Assembly (NCBI GenBank): GCA_030544235.1
Contig: CM060468.1
Span: 4,470,758 to 4,534,757 of the forward strand
Origin: Lepturacanthus savala
Lineage: Eukaryota; Chordata; Actinopteri; Scombriformes; Trichiuridae
Direction of reading: 5' to 3'
Length of the DNA: 64,000 nucleotides
Part shown: one piece after another, positions 23,546 through 35,564 of the stretch
How positions within the stretch are numbered: position 1 is the stretch's first letter
Layout of the letters: the number at the start of each line of letters is the position of its first letter
Program-made: the position numbers and the translations under genes
The notes under the pieces: generated by a model
Databases searched by the model: none
Seen by the model: only the letters and a program-made list of their open reading frames with translations
Told to the model about the DNA's origin: nothing

Positions 23546-23927
23546 TCCATTAAACGGTCCTCTTTTTTATTTGGATATTATATCCAAACCACAGGAAAAA
23601 CACTCCCAGACCAAAAGTACACAGAAGTAAGATGACCACATACTGAGATAACGATAACTTATTTTCCAAATGTGAAAATTAACCCAATAGGTCATATAAC
23701 AGTTTATATTACTAAAGGGTTACGACACCTACTTTGGATGAAGAATCCTCTGCTACTACTGCATCTTTTCTTTTCAACATTGAGGCACAATCTTAACTAA
23801 ATTAAAAAAATACAATTAACACAATCATACTGTATAAACCAAATGAGAAACTCTGAACCTGACACTTGTTTCATGTTTGATTATATTCACTGTCCTCATC
23901 ATTCTTTCACATATACGCTCATATCTT

Positions 23928-24235
23928 TCAGTTTTCCTGCTATAAATGATATTTATTATGAAATATCTACAACCAGAAAGGTTATTGTACTTAAACCTGG
24001 TGTCAAAAGAAATCTACAACATGTGAGGTGAATACAGAAGAGTCAGGATCTATTTATGTTGCTGTGTAATTGTGTTTTACTACAGATAAAAAATCTTTAT
24101 TTAAAACTTAAAACAAGACCAAACTGACCCAAATCAGGAAAAACAATGAATGAGATAAGCGTTCTAAGATTATTTTTCCATAAAACTATATAAATCATTC
24201 CAGAACATGAAGAATATATTCTGTGAAGATGTTTA
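23928..24235 (+). repeat. Unclassified dispersed repeat, copy B
   Basis: Direct partner of 16729-17035, with the same ordered blocks (ATATCTACAACCA, ACATGTGAGGTGA, TATTTATGTTGCTGTG, GAAGAATATA). Divergence is substantial, so both copies are old. Confidence 0.65.
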
Positions 24236-24239
24236 AAAA

Positions 24240-25030
24240 GGAGATTATAAAGGAGCCAATTAAATTATCACACAAACGGCTCATATCTCACTTTGAGTAG
24301 CCAGCCTACATTATTTTTTTTTATTACAGAAAGAAATAATAGGTTTAGTATAATGATACAATATTTTGTAACATAATATATATTTTTTCACATGAAAATT
24401 GCATCCTCAGGGCTAATTATACGTTCATAAATTGGTTTCTATCTGTGGGATGTTAGAAATATCAGATTTCCGTTCTTCTTAACGCAGCAGAAGGTCAGAG
24501 CTTTAATAACTCGCTGCCATCAAACACCGTTTTTCAGTTTTGTCAGAAGACAGGATGAGATGTTCCAGCGTCTGGTCACCGGTCTGCAGAGCCTCTCCGT
24601 TTCCCATTTGGGAAATCCCCTCCATCCCTCCTCTTCCTCCGCTTTGTCTCACTCGTTCACGCTTCCTGTCTTCCTTGTCCTCCCTCTGCTTTAATCTGGC
24701 CATCTATCTTTTAGTTTTCCTCTTGTCGCAGCCTTCCTGCTAAGGGAGCTTTGCTGGCGGTGCAGGATGGATACACGGAGAGGTGACAGTTGTTACTCAA
24801 AGTAACAGAAAAAATGCCTGAATAAGGGAAAGGAGGGGAGGAGGGGAGGTGTAAACCGATTATTGTGAGAGGTACTCTGATTGTTCTTCTAATGCGTTTT
24901 GCTGCTATTCTATTTCAAGCCCTGGTGCCAGGCAGGAAATTCAGCCGAGTGGAAAAAAAAGGGAAAAGAAAGTGGAGAGAAATCAAAAAATACAGGTGGC
25001 ACAAAATACAAAGTAGCAACCGCATCAGTG
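24240..25030. other. No gene seen
   Basis: AT-rich to 24480, then mixed sequence with a pyrimidine-rich stretch near 24605-24720. The frames here (24503-24703, 24540-24743) reflect composition only. Confidence 0.45.
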
Positions 25031-25035
25031 GTTCC

Positions 25036-25036
<1 letters not shown>

Positions 25037-25105
<69 letters not shown>
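25037..25105 (+). repeat. (GT)34 microsatellite
   Basis: A 69-bp uninterrupted GT tract. The 145-codon plus frame across it (24865-25302) is a product of the tract. Confidence 0.98.
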
Positions 25106-25108
<3 letters not shown>

Positions 25109-25109
25109 T

Positions 25110-26295
25110 GCATGGCGAAAGGTGTCATGTCCTGGATATCAAACAAGCTCGGTTGATCCAAATTCCTATTGGATGCGGCTTCAAAATGGAAAAGGGAAAA
25201 GTATTAAAACGTATTGGAAACCAACTCAATCCCAATGAAGCCTGCAGCCACGGTTGTGTCCTTCCTGGCGTTTTAAAAGTGGATTTTTCTGTGAAGGAAT
25301 GACTGTCATAAATCCAAAGGGGGGGGACACAGGGTACATGTAGGTAGGGGATATGCCCCCCTAAAAAAGATCAAATCTTTATAAATACCCAACTATGAAT
25401 GGGCCAGTGTCTAGAGCCAGTTAAAGAGCATATTTCAGGTTAGAACCTCCCTTAAACCAATATTGTAGGAACACGTTTTTATCAAAAGTATATTTAGAAG
25501 TTCACTATTTATGGCTTTGAAGCTGGCTTCGTGAAAGATTCTTACTTCCGCATTTGAATATGCTTACGTGGAAGAAACCAATGTAGAAGCCAATAAGTCA
25601 TTTATCGCACCACTTGTACAAAATTTGCCCAAAATCAAAACAGTATGTTGGTTAACATGAGACCTAACGATCATTAACGAGCTCAAATGTAAGTTATTAG
25701 TCAGGTAAGTAAAAAGAAAAAAGAACGAGAGACGTGAGAAAGATTTTCTTATTTTCCCTCGTTGACTCATGATCTCATTTGCCTTATGTATGAATATATA
25801 TAAATATGGAACACTGCTATAAATATTAGACTTTTAATATAATTATTTAACACATCTGACCATGCTGAGGGCTCAAATCTGCAGGACAGGTTGAAAAAGG
25901 AGAGAAAGAAGAAGATGGGGCCAGATTATTATGGTGGTATAGTATATTTTTCATGTCCTTTCCAGAAATGATTCTTTTAGAAATTTACTGTTTATTGTCT
26001 CCCCATCAAATGGAATGGGATTTTCACCCCTGGCATGAAGAAATGCATTGTGAAATCCAAACGTGTATGTATGTGTGTGTGTGTGGAGAACATATTGCAG
26101 GCATATTGTCAATACTGTATAATCGATGTCCTCTGAAACCCATGCACACTTCCTCCATCCGCGTATGTGTGTGTCCGTGTGTGTTCTGGCGTACGTCCGC
26201 AACTCGTATCCAACCATGTGAGTGCTTTTCTACGCGTGTGTGTGTGTGTGATTAGATCACGGAGCACTGACGCACGGATGTCCTTCAGGTAACCA
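25110..26295. other. No gene seen
   Basis: Mixed sequence with short GT runs near 26066-26085 and 26234-26250 and a (G)8 run near 25320. No transposon ends or coding region supported. Confidence 0.45.
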
Positions 26296-26299
26296 GATT

Positions 26300-26590
26300 T
26301 GTCACGTCGCCGAGCCGTGGCCATCAGGTGGCGATGCTAAGCGGCTCAGCCTTGCCATGGAGGTCACCGGGACGGCGTCCCAGAAACACCCTGGAGAGGC
26401 TGGAGGGTGGGGCAGCAGATGGAGGGCAGGCAGCGGCACACTAATGACAAGACACTAATAACACGCCGGCGCCGCTGGGGATCGGTGTACAACATGCTAT
26501 TAGCGTTGTAGCGCGCGTAGGCTAGCCAGATTATGCCAATCCACTAAAGCTATTAAGAGCGCCGTCGAGCATGCAATGTCATGCGTTTCC
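26300..26590. promoter_or_regulatory. Candidate conserved enhancer block 1 of a cluster
   Basis: GC-rich, CpG-containing, repeat-free sequence with several homeodomain-type TAAT cores (ACTAATGACA, ACTAATAACA, CTATTAGCG) and GATTATGCCAATC. This mixture of GC-rich and TAAT-core sequence is typical of developmental enhancers. Short ATG-initiated frames exist but none is convincing. Confidence 0.35.
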
Positions 26591-26599
26591 TTGTGAGAG

Positions 26600-27335
26600 G
26601 AGGAAAAAAAAAAATTGGGGAGCAGAACGAGTGAGGGTGAACAGTGCAGCCGGGGATTTAGGAAGACTAACGATAAGTGCGCGATGTGTGTGACAGAGCC
26701 GAAAGAGATTATGATTAATATTGGACGTGGAAAAAAAAGAAAGAAAAACGGGGAATGAGGAGCTGTGTCTTGAAATAAAAAAAATCCCATCCCTCAAACT
26801 TTTGATCCCCTGATTGAGCCCTCGACCCTTTTCTCCCTCCCTGATTAGAAGGAAAAATTGTTGATCTACGGCGGATTTCTCCTCATCTCTCCCTAATATT
26901 AATCCAATCCAGAGGTTGGCTATTAAGAAGCGGATTTTTTTGGACGTCGGATAAAGAGAAATCCAATCTGGATCCAGCGTTGAACTCAGCGTTTTCCCCA
27001 ATTAATGATGATATACAACATATTGAAAACTAGCGGTAGAAAATGCTGCCTTGTAGCGGCTGCGAATTTGTGCCAAAGATAGAAGAGGAAAAATTGGAGT
27101 GCATTACCATAATGTTGCAGGAAGTTAACAAATGATCCGGCAATGAATTCCAGGCAGCGAAGCTAAAGATGAGCTCTTCCCGGCCATACGAGTCCTGTCC
27201 ACACTTACTCTCCGAACCGCCCCTCCCTTCCCAGACCTGTCTGTCCCAACTCAAAGCCAAGAGCAAGAAAGAGAAGAGGGGGGTAAAAGAAAAAAAAAAG
27301 GCAGCTGATGGAAAAAGAGAAGGGAGGAAAAATGA
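26600..27335. other. Purine/pyrimidine-biased spacer inside the enhancer-like cluster
   Basis: Poly-A and GA-rich runs dominate (26607-26616, 26729-26750, 27270-27330). The 140- and 113-codon minus frames here are Ser/Phe-rich by-products of this bias. The 26870-27000 part is less biased and may belong to the cluster. Confidence 0.4.
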
Positions 27336-27339
27336 CAGA

Positions 27340-28015
27340 GATAGACAAAGGTTGATTGAATTGATTTTCAATTCTGGGTGTCTCTGCCTGATGCTACTGC
27401 ATTAATTTGCTCCATTACATATTTGAGAGCCAGTGAGTGTATTAAGAGCTGCTGTACATCATATCGGTGACTGCTCGGGGGGAGCTCGCTGCCAAAATAA
27501 AAGCCCCGGGTCCGTCCGTCGGAGCATTAACCCGGAGTGACTCAGCACGCCCACATGCCTCTCATACTTTGAAAGATTCTTTGTTCGCTACAGTTCGTCG
27601 TCGAGGCTCAACTTCACTTTCCTATCGAGACACGATCGGATGCGAAGCTTCAGTGAAGACGTCGCGGCTCAACGGGATATCAATTACCCACTAGGTTGTC
27701 GGTTTGATTCCGCAAATCTACCTTGAGTGCTCAGCTCGGGACCCATGTCAGATTTATGGTTCCTTTATCTTTCCGCGGAGAGAAAAGGAGCCTCCATACT
27801 GTACATATTAACAGGGATTAGATAAGGGCTGGACGGTAGGGGTTGAGGCGCGCTCGCAGGTGTTTCCAATTACTCCGGCTGATTGGACCTCTGGTCCAGG
27901 GGAGGAGCTCCGCCGGGGGAGAGATGTCATGGCAGGAAAAGCACAGGTGTTACTAATAACATTAACGACTGCGATGTTTGGGCAATTAAGTCACGACAGT
28001 GTGACAAGTGAGCAC
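27340..28015. promoter_or_regulatory. Candidate conserved enhancer block 2 of a cluster
   Basis: The longest repeat-free, motif-dense stretch in the window. It contains GCATTAATTTGCTCCATTAC near 27398, an AP-1-like TGACTCA at 27538-27544, GGCAATTAAGTC near 27980 and an NKX2-type ACAAGTGAG near 28005. CpG density is raised through 27470-27900. There is no coding signature. Presented as probable regulatory sequence; conservation was not tested. Confidence 0.4.
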
Positions 28016-28019
28016 AACA

Positions 28020-28565
28020 TACCAGAAGCCTAAACTGACGTGGCTAAATGGAATTCATTGTTCATTTCTGTAGTGACCCCTGTGCAGTGTTTCCCACAGA
28101 TCAAGTAGCATTGTGTGTTGCTAGGGGGCGCCAGTACAGTTTCCTCATACAAGTACAGTTTGTACTGTAGTTTCATGTTATTAACTGGTGGGACAAATGC
28201 TAATATGGCAGGTTCGCCTTGTTTTGCCTTGTTTGTGAAGCCAATGAGGCCATGAGTGAGTTAGTGAAAAGCATCACCTATACCTTTTAAATAAGATCTG
28301 GTTCATTATTTTAATATTAACTTGAGGTCTGAGTTGTGCTGGTTGGTTGAAAAATGTCAGGCCAGTGCAATTATAGTACCCCCATACGTCTTTCTGTGTA
28401 TGTGAGCGAGGATAACAGAATCACATTGGGAAAATAAATGTTTTAAAAAAGAGGCGGAATCAATTTGTTGCGCTCGGTTTTCATTCTGTGGAGCTACACC
28501 ACTGATTGGTCTATGTGTGGTGAAGCGCTAGCATGGCAAACATCAGACCCTTTGCTCTGATTGAT
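28020..28565. other. Possible transposon-end remnant, no gene seen
   Basis: CAGTGTTTCCCACAG at about 28086 looks like a hAT-type left end, and TGCTAGGGGGCGCCA follows. No matching right end was found, so no element is called. Confidence 0.35.
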
Positions 28566-28570
28566 AAAAC

Positions 28571-28812
28571 AAGAAATTCCACTAGTTAACTCTGATAAGG
28601 CACTATGGAGTGAAAAACAAGGGTGGCTATTTAGAAGAAACTAGAGTATACAAAATTTCAGCTATTTCACCTTTTTTTGTTAAGTACATAGCACCATAAA
28701 CATGTGTTCATTCATAGTTTTGATGCCTTCAGTGAGAATCTACAATAGTGATGAAAATAAAGGAAACACATTGAATGAGAAGCTGTGTCCAAGCTTTTGG
28801 CCTGTACTGTAC
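28571..28812 (+). mobile_element. Truncated Tc1-like element, 3' end
   Basis: The sequence follows a family I recognise from teleost Tc1-like elements: GGGTGGCTATTTAGAAG, then CATAGTTTTGATGCCTTCAG, then GTGTCCAAGCTTTTGGCC and TGTACTGTA at the end. This last stretch is the characteristic terminal repeat. The transposase region and the other end are missing. Boundaries at the left are approximate. Confidence 0.7.
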
Positions 28813-28819
28813 ATTGATA

Positions 28820-29710
28820 TTTGGTCTGGGAACCATCTGTTTATATTGGTTTATAAAAGCCCAGAGCCATTCATTGGGTGCTAAAAAGGTCGGTATCAAT
28901 AATGGATGACAAATAAATAGTTTAGCGCTGAAAGTTGCTCATTTTACAAAATTAACTTGTGGTCTAAGAGAGTTAGAACATTTTCTAAGGCTGCATTGAA
29001 AGTTAAATTACCGCTGTTCTATGATTGGCTGTCTAGATGAGGGGAAAACTGGATTCTTGGTTTCCAGACTGAATTTCACAGCAAAGTGAATTCACGTGAA
29101 GTGAAGGATGGGTATACCCACACTGTGACATGTCAACATGTTTTCATGTGGGGGAAAAAAAAATGGCCTGTTGGCAAACTCCATCTACTAACAATGTAAA
29201 GTGTGTTAGCTGCTCCACCCAAACAGGTGAAGCGACGCTAACAGGAGACTGAGTGAGATGTCAGTCGAGCGGAGTCGGCACACGCCTACACAGGCCTGAG
29301 AGGAGCTCGAATCAGACAGAGTGAAAACACCTGTGACGATGCACAGCGGCTGCCACGGGTTTAAACAGAGGTGGAGTTGAAATGTGGGCAGACGGGATGA
29401 AGCGTAGGACAAAATTAAGCAGGTTCGATTCCTAAAACCCGTCAGGTGAACAGTGATGAGAGGGAAACACACAAGTAATATGCAGACGATCAAAGACTAA
29501 ATTCAAAACAGGACTTAAAAGAACTCATCACTAACGACAGACAGGTGAGGAACAAGACATGGAGGAAACATCAATTAACAGAGAAGTTAAAGGGGATAAA
29601 AAACACGGAAGGAAGAAGTAAAAAACATAAAAGAAGAAACATAAAACAACCAGAACACAAGAAAACTGGGCCAGAGAGTGACAGATCCTAACACGACTGT
29701 AGAGGTTTAA
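28820..29710. other. No gene seen
   Basis: Mixed sequence; a 95-codon minus frame (29206-29493) has no domain. Becomes purine-rich from 29520. Confidence 0.45.
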
Positions 29711-29712
29711 AG

Positions 29713-29715
<3 letters not shown>

Positions 29716-29799
<84 letters not shown>
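29716..29799. repeat. (AT)42 microsatellite
   Basis: An 84-bp perfect AT dinucleotide tract, the only long AT tract in the window and able to extrude as a cruciform. Confidence 0.98.
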
Positions 29800-29801
<2 letters not shown>

Positions 29802-29804
29802 CCC

Positions 29805-30970
29805 CAAAAGTATATGAAATCCACTGAATCTGTCACAACATCCCTAACCTATAATGGGTAGTGTATTCATATTTTAGCAAATTATTTACAATAACTTTAC
29901 ATTGATTTCTGTCTTTGGTGGTTAACTGAAGGAGCATCTGACAAGTGATAATTAAGGCTTGATTGAGAGAAAAAACAGTCTTCCGGAATATAAAGTTGAA
30001 ATTATGAGAACAGCAGCCATACAGACATGAAATGGAGTAAAGAGGTGTTAACACATTTTACTAATTAAGGTTCTGTTCCATTGAGTCCATCATCTCACTT
30101 TTCTCTTCCATGTACACACACACACACACACAGAGGTTTACTGCAACATCTTTACTGAATATGCATTTTCAGTTTTTTACTTTGTAGAAACATGTAGGTA
30201 ATCTGCTGCTTGGGGTTTTCTAACCTCATGAGATTCCTGTCCTTTCAGTTTGTTAAACAGAGTGATGCTCAAACCTAAAACCAAATCAAAAACGTCTGTA
30301 TTATTGTTCATTCAACTCCTAAACCCATGACTCAATCTTCCACTGACATCAGAGCTCTCCTGTCTGTTTCTGTGTTGCTCAGGCTGCAGCTGCTGACGGG
30401 ATTTTCAGAATAAAACGATGCCTGACAGTCAAACAAGTCAGTTGGACAAGCTGTGGCTAATTTAGCTCATAAATAATATTCGTGTCTTACTACAACACAA
30501 GCGGCACTTCAAACTTGTGCTTCTGCTGCTCTATTATCCCAGGTTGATGGAGCAGTCAGGAGAAAAAATGCTTAGCACAAACAAACAGCTGCTTGGTACG
30601 TTGCCACCAAAACTAAAATGAATCCACTCGGCTTTATTGTCCTTAACGGCTGCTGCAGGAGTAGAGAATAACTCTGTTCTCTGTCAAGTGACTATTTGAA
30701 ATAGTCTGGTAAATATTCTCTCCTCCACTGGTTGCCAATGTAAAGTGTACAGAAGGCCAAACAGCTCAAAAAATAATTCTTTACACATTATGTCTGCCTG
30801 GATCCACTGAATGGATGCCATCCTAAGAATTTTCCAGAAACTTCTGTGAAAAATAGGCAGCGACTACTGACAATCCAGGTATGACATAGGACTCACATTT
30901 ACAACAATCAGGTAGTACTTTACTCTATAGTTAAACGTCTGTTATAGCTAGCTTACAAGCTTTTACCTTT
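29805..30970. other. AT-rich sequence, no gene seen
   Basis: Contains a short CA run at about 30115-30132. No element ends or gene supported. Confidence 0.45.
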
Positions 30971-31599
30971 AGACAGTGGCTCTTAACCTAGGGACCTGCT
31001 GAAACCCCCAAAAAGGACATCTGGGGGTCCGTGGACCCCACTTTGAGAACCCCTGCCATAAAATGAGTTAAACTAGCAAAATTACAAGCATTTAAATGTG
31101 ACTTTTTACGCTATTTATTTAACTTTCTGACTGATTTCTTCATTACTAACACAGAAGTTAGCACAGACTAATACTTATTATTATAGAAAGATTAATAATG
31201 GATGATTGTAAGTTTGTTAAACACAATATTCTCAAAGAAAAGTGTCATTCTCTAATTAGAGAAAAATCGGATATCATGAATTACTTCTTTTTTCTGTTTG
31301 ACACTCATTAGCCACAATACTCAAGGTTAACTCAATTAAATAAGGTATAAAGAAGAATAACATGATGATACAACAAACCACATTACATATTTATGTTCTC
31401 ATCAAAAACAAACAGCACATATGGCACATGACTTATAACATGACATATTTTCTTTTATATAACATAATATTCTTTACTGTCAGAAAGTATCACTGCGTTT
31501 ATCAAATACAGGATTTGATTCACTCTAGTTTTCTGCATAAATGAATGAATGAATCCTCAGAGCAACAAGCAGAACAGACTGATTGTGTTCATTCAAAGC

Positions 31600-32027
31600 C
31601 TCGGCGGGCTGTCAATCAAACTGCAAGATCCACTCCATAATATCACTTCCGGTGACGTCAGCTTTCACTCACCTGTTGCTGTTTAGCCTGAAGTCAGTTT
31701 TAGCGTCCTCCGTGTGTTTTCCGCCCTCTATTCGACAAAATTAATCCAACAGATCAGCGAACTTTTTAAAAACGTCTTCCTCCTCTTCGTCAATGTGGAA
31801 AAACACCTGCCAAACACCGTTTTTGTCCATGTTTCATGCCCCAGTCGACGCACAGCAAAGTGTTAGCCTAGCCACCGCTAGGCTAATAGCATCGTTAGCT
31901 TAATTGTCCGCTCTTCATCATCAGGTGTTTTGCAGAAGAAGCGCCAGATAATAAATTAAACTGTTTTTTTTCTTTGTGTTTAGAAGCAGCTCTTTTCACC
32001 GTATCCCCATTTTGTCTGGAAACAAAG

Positions 32028-32058
<31 letters not shown>

Positions 32059-32135
32059 CACGTGACGAACACGTTGACTTGACCGTGACGCCATGACGCA
32101 TTCAGGGACACAGACGCTGTCAGAAACTTCCGGCT
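31600..32135 (-). other. CpG-rich gene-start-like patch
   Basis: CpG-rich sequence inside otherwise AT-rich DNA. It carries a full CRE palindrome TGACGTCA (31653-31660), ETS-type ACTTCCGG at about 31645 and ACTTCCGG at about 32127, and an E-box CACGTG (32059-32064). On the minus strand a 29-codon frame (31830 down to 31741) begins MDKNGVWQVFFHID, followed by an acidic run and FKKFADLLD. A second minus frame (31895-32101) passes through the A29 tract. Neither is long enough to call. It could be a captured gene fragment or an element's own promoter. Confidence 0.25.
32030..32058 (+). repeat. Poly-A tract (29 bp)
   Basis: An uninterrupted A run at the end of the CpG-rich patch. On the minus strand it is a poly-T followed by TAGCTTTGTTTCCAG, which resembles a splice acceptor. 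Confidence 0.97.
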
Positions 32136-32604
32136 TTTACAGGTTTTATAACAGAAAGTGTTAAACAGAACACCCGAGGACGAAATTATGGATGGATAAA
32201 TAAATAATACTCAGTACATAAATAGACATACTAGTAAATGCCCATATTTATTTAATTTTCCATTTAATTAATTCAGAAAATCAATTTGAGTATAAATGTA
32301 AATTATTTATGTATATATATATATCCGTCCCCCCCATTCATTCTCATTCAAAATATAATTTGAAATTAAATACATTTATGTGCAAAAGGAAAATAATACA
32401 CAAATAGTTGGAAATAAATACTAATAAATTAAATACATTTATTTATTTTAAATTATGGCAGTCTTCTATAGAAATTGTTCTACAATCGGTCATTGTGGAA
32501 ATATAGTGAAAATAAATGAATCCCCTTTTTTCCATGGACCCCCAGGGACCTTCTCAGGGACCTCTGGGGGTCCCCGGACCCCATTTTGAGAACCACTGTT
32601 CTTG

Positions 32605-33335
32605 TGGGAAACATGTAGACTACACCTGTATCCCCTCAGAAATCTATACCTCTGGGATAATGAAAATAAATTAGGTCACGGTTTGCCTTGAAAACACTCA
32701 CAGATCAACAATTCCGACTTCAAATTATTCTTCAGCTATTCAAAACAGTTTCTGCTCACGACTTAAGCACCACGCGACAATAAGGAAACTTTGCCAAAAA
32801 AGCGAACAGAACAAATCTCTCGCCATGATGGATTACCTTTCTCAAGCAAGTTTAAAGTCTCTCCAAGTTGATTTTCATTTGGAGATGAATGGAAACCAGC
32901 GGTTGCCCGGAGGGTGGGAAATCAATCTAAAATACTTATTGTATGCTTTGGAAAACAGTCAGCAGGAATGTAAAACATAGGCGATTTGTACTCAATGGGC
33001 TGAAACATGTAAAAACATTGGCCAGGTCCTGTTAAATAAGTGGTTAGGTCACATAGTGACTGTTTATTAAAAGTTATAATACATTTCCAACATTCTGAGT
33101 GGTAATATACTGCAGGAGTTTAACTTCATAGTTAAAAATAGAACAGTACAACCACAATAAAAAGATTGAATCTATGTAAATGCTACAGTACATATAGTAT
33201 GATGGATTATGAGAATATAAAAGTGAAGTTTAATGAGAGCGTTTACCGCAAAAATGACATTTGAATACTCCAACATGACTGATAATGACTGAATGCATAT
33301 GTAAATTGAGGTTGTGCTTACCATTGTGGGCCTCC
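32605..33335. other. AT-rich sequence, no gene seen
   Basis: No frames, repeats or motifs of note. Confidence 0.45.
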
Positions 33336-33339
33336 TATA

Positions 33340-33363
33340 CACACACAACACACACACACACAC
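33340..33363. repeat. CA microsatellite (interrupted)
   Basis: Short CA tract with one interruption. Confidence 0.9.
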
Positions 33364-33881
33364 GCTTACCCCCCCTTCTCAGCATGTGAAAGGGATCTCT
33401 TCAGAGCTGTCAGCACTCTTTCAACAGCGCTATTCATCATGTTTTTTTTCCATTCGGAGAGCGTGCAGGTGTTTACTGTAAGGAGTCGAAGAAAAGACGA
33501 GCGAAGGAAAGATCAGAAAAGATGGAAACAAACATCGGTGGCCTCGATGCCTGGGCAGCAGATGGAGAGGAGGATGAAGACAGGCAGACACCGGAGGGGA
33601 AGAGACAGAGAAAAATAAAGCAGACACAGAAAGAGAGAGAGAGAGAAGAGGAGTCAGTCACGAGTAGAGGCTGAAACAAATACTGTTTTGTTTTTTTTTA
33701 TCTGGGAAATCAAAAATGGACTTGAATGTAACTCCAGTGATGTTACGGACCACCCATTCAGGTGGAGGGGAAACTTCCAGAAAAGGAGAAGTGCTGAGTG
33801 GAAGGGAGCGTCATGGTTCTACACACAGGCCAAAAACCAGACCAGACCTCCACTGTGGCAGATCTGCTGTAACGTGTGAGT

Positions 33882-33887
<6 letters not shown>

Positions 33888-33915
<28 letters not shown>
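33888..33915 (+). repeat. (TG)14 microsatellite
   Basis: Perfect TG tract followed by TATA. The frames at 33688-34033 cross it and are not genes. Confidence 0.95.
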
Positions 33916-33919
<4 letters not shown>

Positions 33920-35335
33920 CACAAGTAATGTAAGAATGTAAGCTTTTCTATTGTACACCTGCAACCCGCTACACACACATACATGGGTATTTGTGAGGTA
34001 CTTTATAGTGTTAAGACGTGGCCACAAGTACATGTATGTGTGGAAAAAATATAGTTCATTGTGACTTGAGTCTTAATAAACATCAAAGTAAAACTTGTGG
34101 AAATGAATTATGTTTATAAAAGCCTATTTTCTCCAAATCAATGTTTCTTGGTCAAAGTGACTCATTTTAATGTCATATCATTAAACAAATAATCAGATTT
34201 ATACAGGATTACAAGATGCTGCACTGGCAGCTGAGCTTCATGGGTATTATTAAAGTATTGATCCTCAAAAATAAATTCTGTGTTTAGGATTATATCATGA
34301 AAATGGACATTTTTGCATTTTTAATAACTCTGAAACCAGCAACCATCGTTGTAGATGCAGTGTTCTGGTGTGGATCCAGTGCGAAGAAGGTTATAGTATG
34401 TGATAAATAAATAGAAGCACATACGTATTTAATGACTTTTTTCATTTTTAAAGTCCAAAAACAACATCGCTGTCTAAACCCTTGGATTATTTTGTTAAAG
34501 CTGATCTGTGCATATGAGATAAAAACAAATACTTTACATAGAATAATCCTGAGGAGAGACAGATATCTGATAGTTGAAACATAATGCTGATAAGAAGAAT
34601 TCACGTCGATTTTTGCAATTTTTTGCATTCAGGGTAGCATCTCCTCCTAAAAACATACGGGTTCCCTCGAACAACTCTACTCCCAAACGCTTATCTTAAT
34701 CCTCGCTGGTTATAGCATCACTTCTAAATTCCAAACCCTAATCTAATCTCAAAACTAAACCCGAGTCTTTACATGTCATCACCTTGCAGGATTTTCTTCG
34801 TCTTTTTTTCCCTTTTGCTCTAAAGAAAAACTGGCTCACACATAAATGAGCAACAGACACACACACAACGCCTGACTTCAAAACCGCTTCCCGGGGTCAG
34901 GGGTCATACCCACAATCCCCCGAGCGATCCTTCTGAATCCTCGCTCTGGTGTAACCCGCAGACCTCTTGATCAATAAGTTTGAGGAGTTATTTATGCATG
35001 AGTGTGATCTGTATTCCAGCAGTGGGCGAGTGGATGGAATGTTGGGCGATATCTGAAGCTGTGAGGATGATAACCCCCCCCCCCCGGCTTCAAGATGGAG
35101 TACAGAAACACACGTATGTCAGGGCGGCACCAAAGTGTGTCATAATGTGTGTGTGCATGTGTGTGTGTGCACACGCCCATCTCCCTTGTTGTAAATCCCC
35201 CCATCCGTCACATTAGCCAAATGAAAAGTAATAAGAGTGCGCTCCAAATGATCTACTCCCTGAGGTTGCCTTGGAGCTGTGTGAAATAAGATAACATTAA
35301 CCTGAGTTATATGGCCTGCCAATGGGAAGTGCCAT
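33920..35335. other. No gene seen
   Basis: AT-rich to 34620, then mixed sequence. It holds a (C)12 run near 35075-35086 and a GT run near 35147-35169. A 112-codon minus frame (34290-34628) has no domain. Confidence 0.45.
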
Positions 35336-35340
35336 AACAA

Positions 35341-35560
35341 GACACACACACACACCACACACACACACACACTCTATCTTATCTAGTGTTTACTCTCCAA
35401 CTGGGAGTCATATACTGTCGCCATAAACTAGCAGCAGTATGAAACAATAATAAACACAATTCATTGAGAAACAGAGTAAATATACATGTAGCCTCTTGCT
35501 GGTTACAATGATCTCTGTGTGTGGGTGCATGTGTGTGTGTGTGTGTGTGAACATGTGTGT
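35341..35560. repeat. CA and GT short tracts
   Basis: CA tracts at about 35342-35355 and 35357-35372, and a GT tract at about 35531-35549. Confidence 0.9.
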
Positions 35561-35564
35561 GTGG

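Larger units (their letters stand above)
30974..32598. mobile_element. hAT-type ends enclosing a 1.6 kb segment (one element or two fragments)
   Basis: CAGTGGCTCTTAACCTAGGG opens at 30974 and TTTGAGAACCACTG closes at 32598; these are inverted hAT-style ends. A second closing end, CTTTGAGAACCCCTG, sits at 31056 after a GGGGGTCCGTGGACCCC block, and the closing block at 32533-32598 repeats it (GGGGGTCCCCGGACCCC). So 30974-31056 may be a separate 83-bp deletion derivative, with 32533-32598 the right end of a different copy. No 8-bp duplication was found for either reading. Confidence 0.4.

Noticed and set aside
27690..27720. Possible tRNA (B-box-like GGTTTGATTCC)
   Set aside because: The T-arm does not pair properly and no acceptor or anticodon stem could be drawn.
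28086..28150. hAT-like left end CAGTGTTTCCCACAG
   Set aside because: No matching right end or target duplication found in the following sequence, so no element can be bounded.
32059..32101. Minus-strand ATG with good context (MASRSSQRVRHV) beside poly-T and a CAG acceptor-like site
   Set aside because: The frame runs straight into the 29-bp homopolymer, no donor site is evident, and the patch lies between transposon ends.
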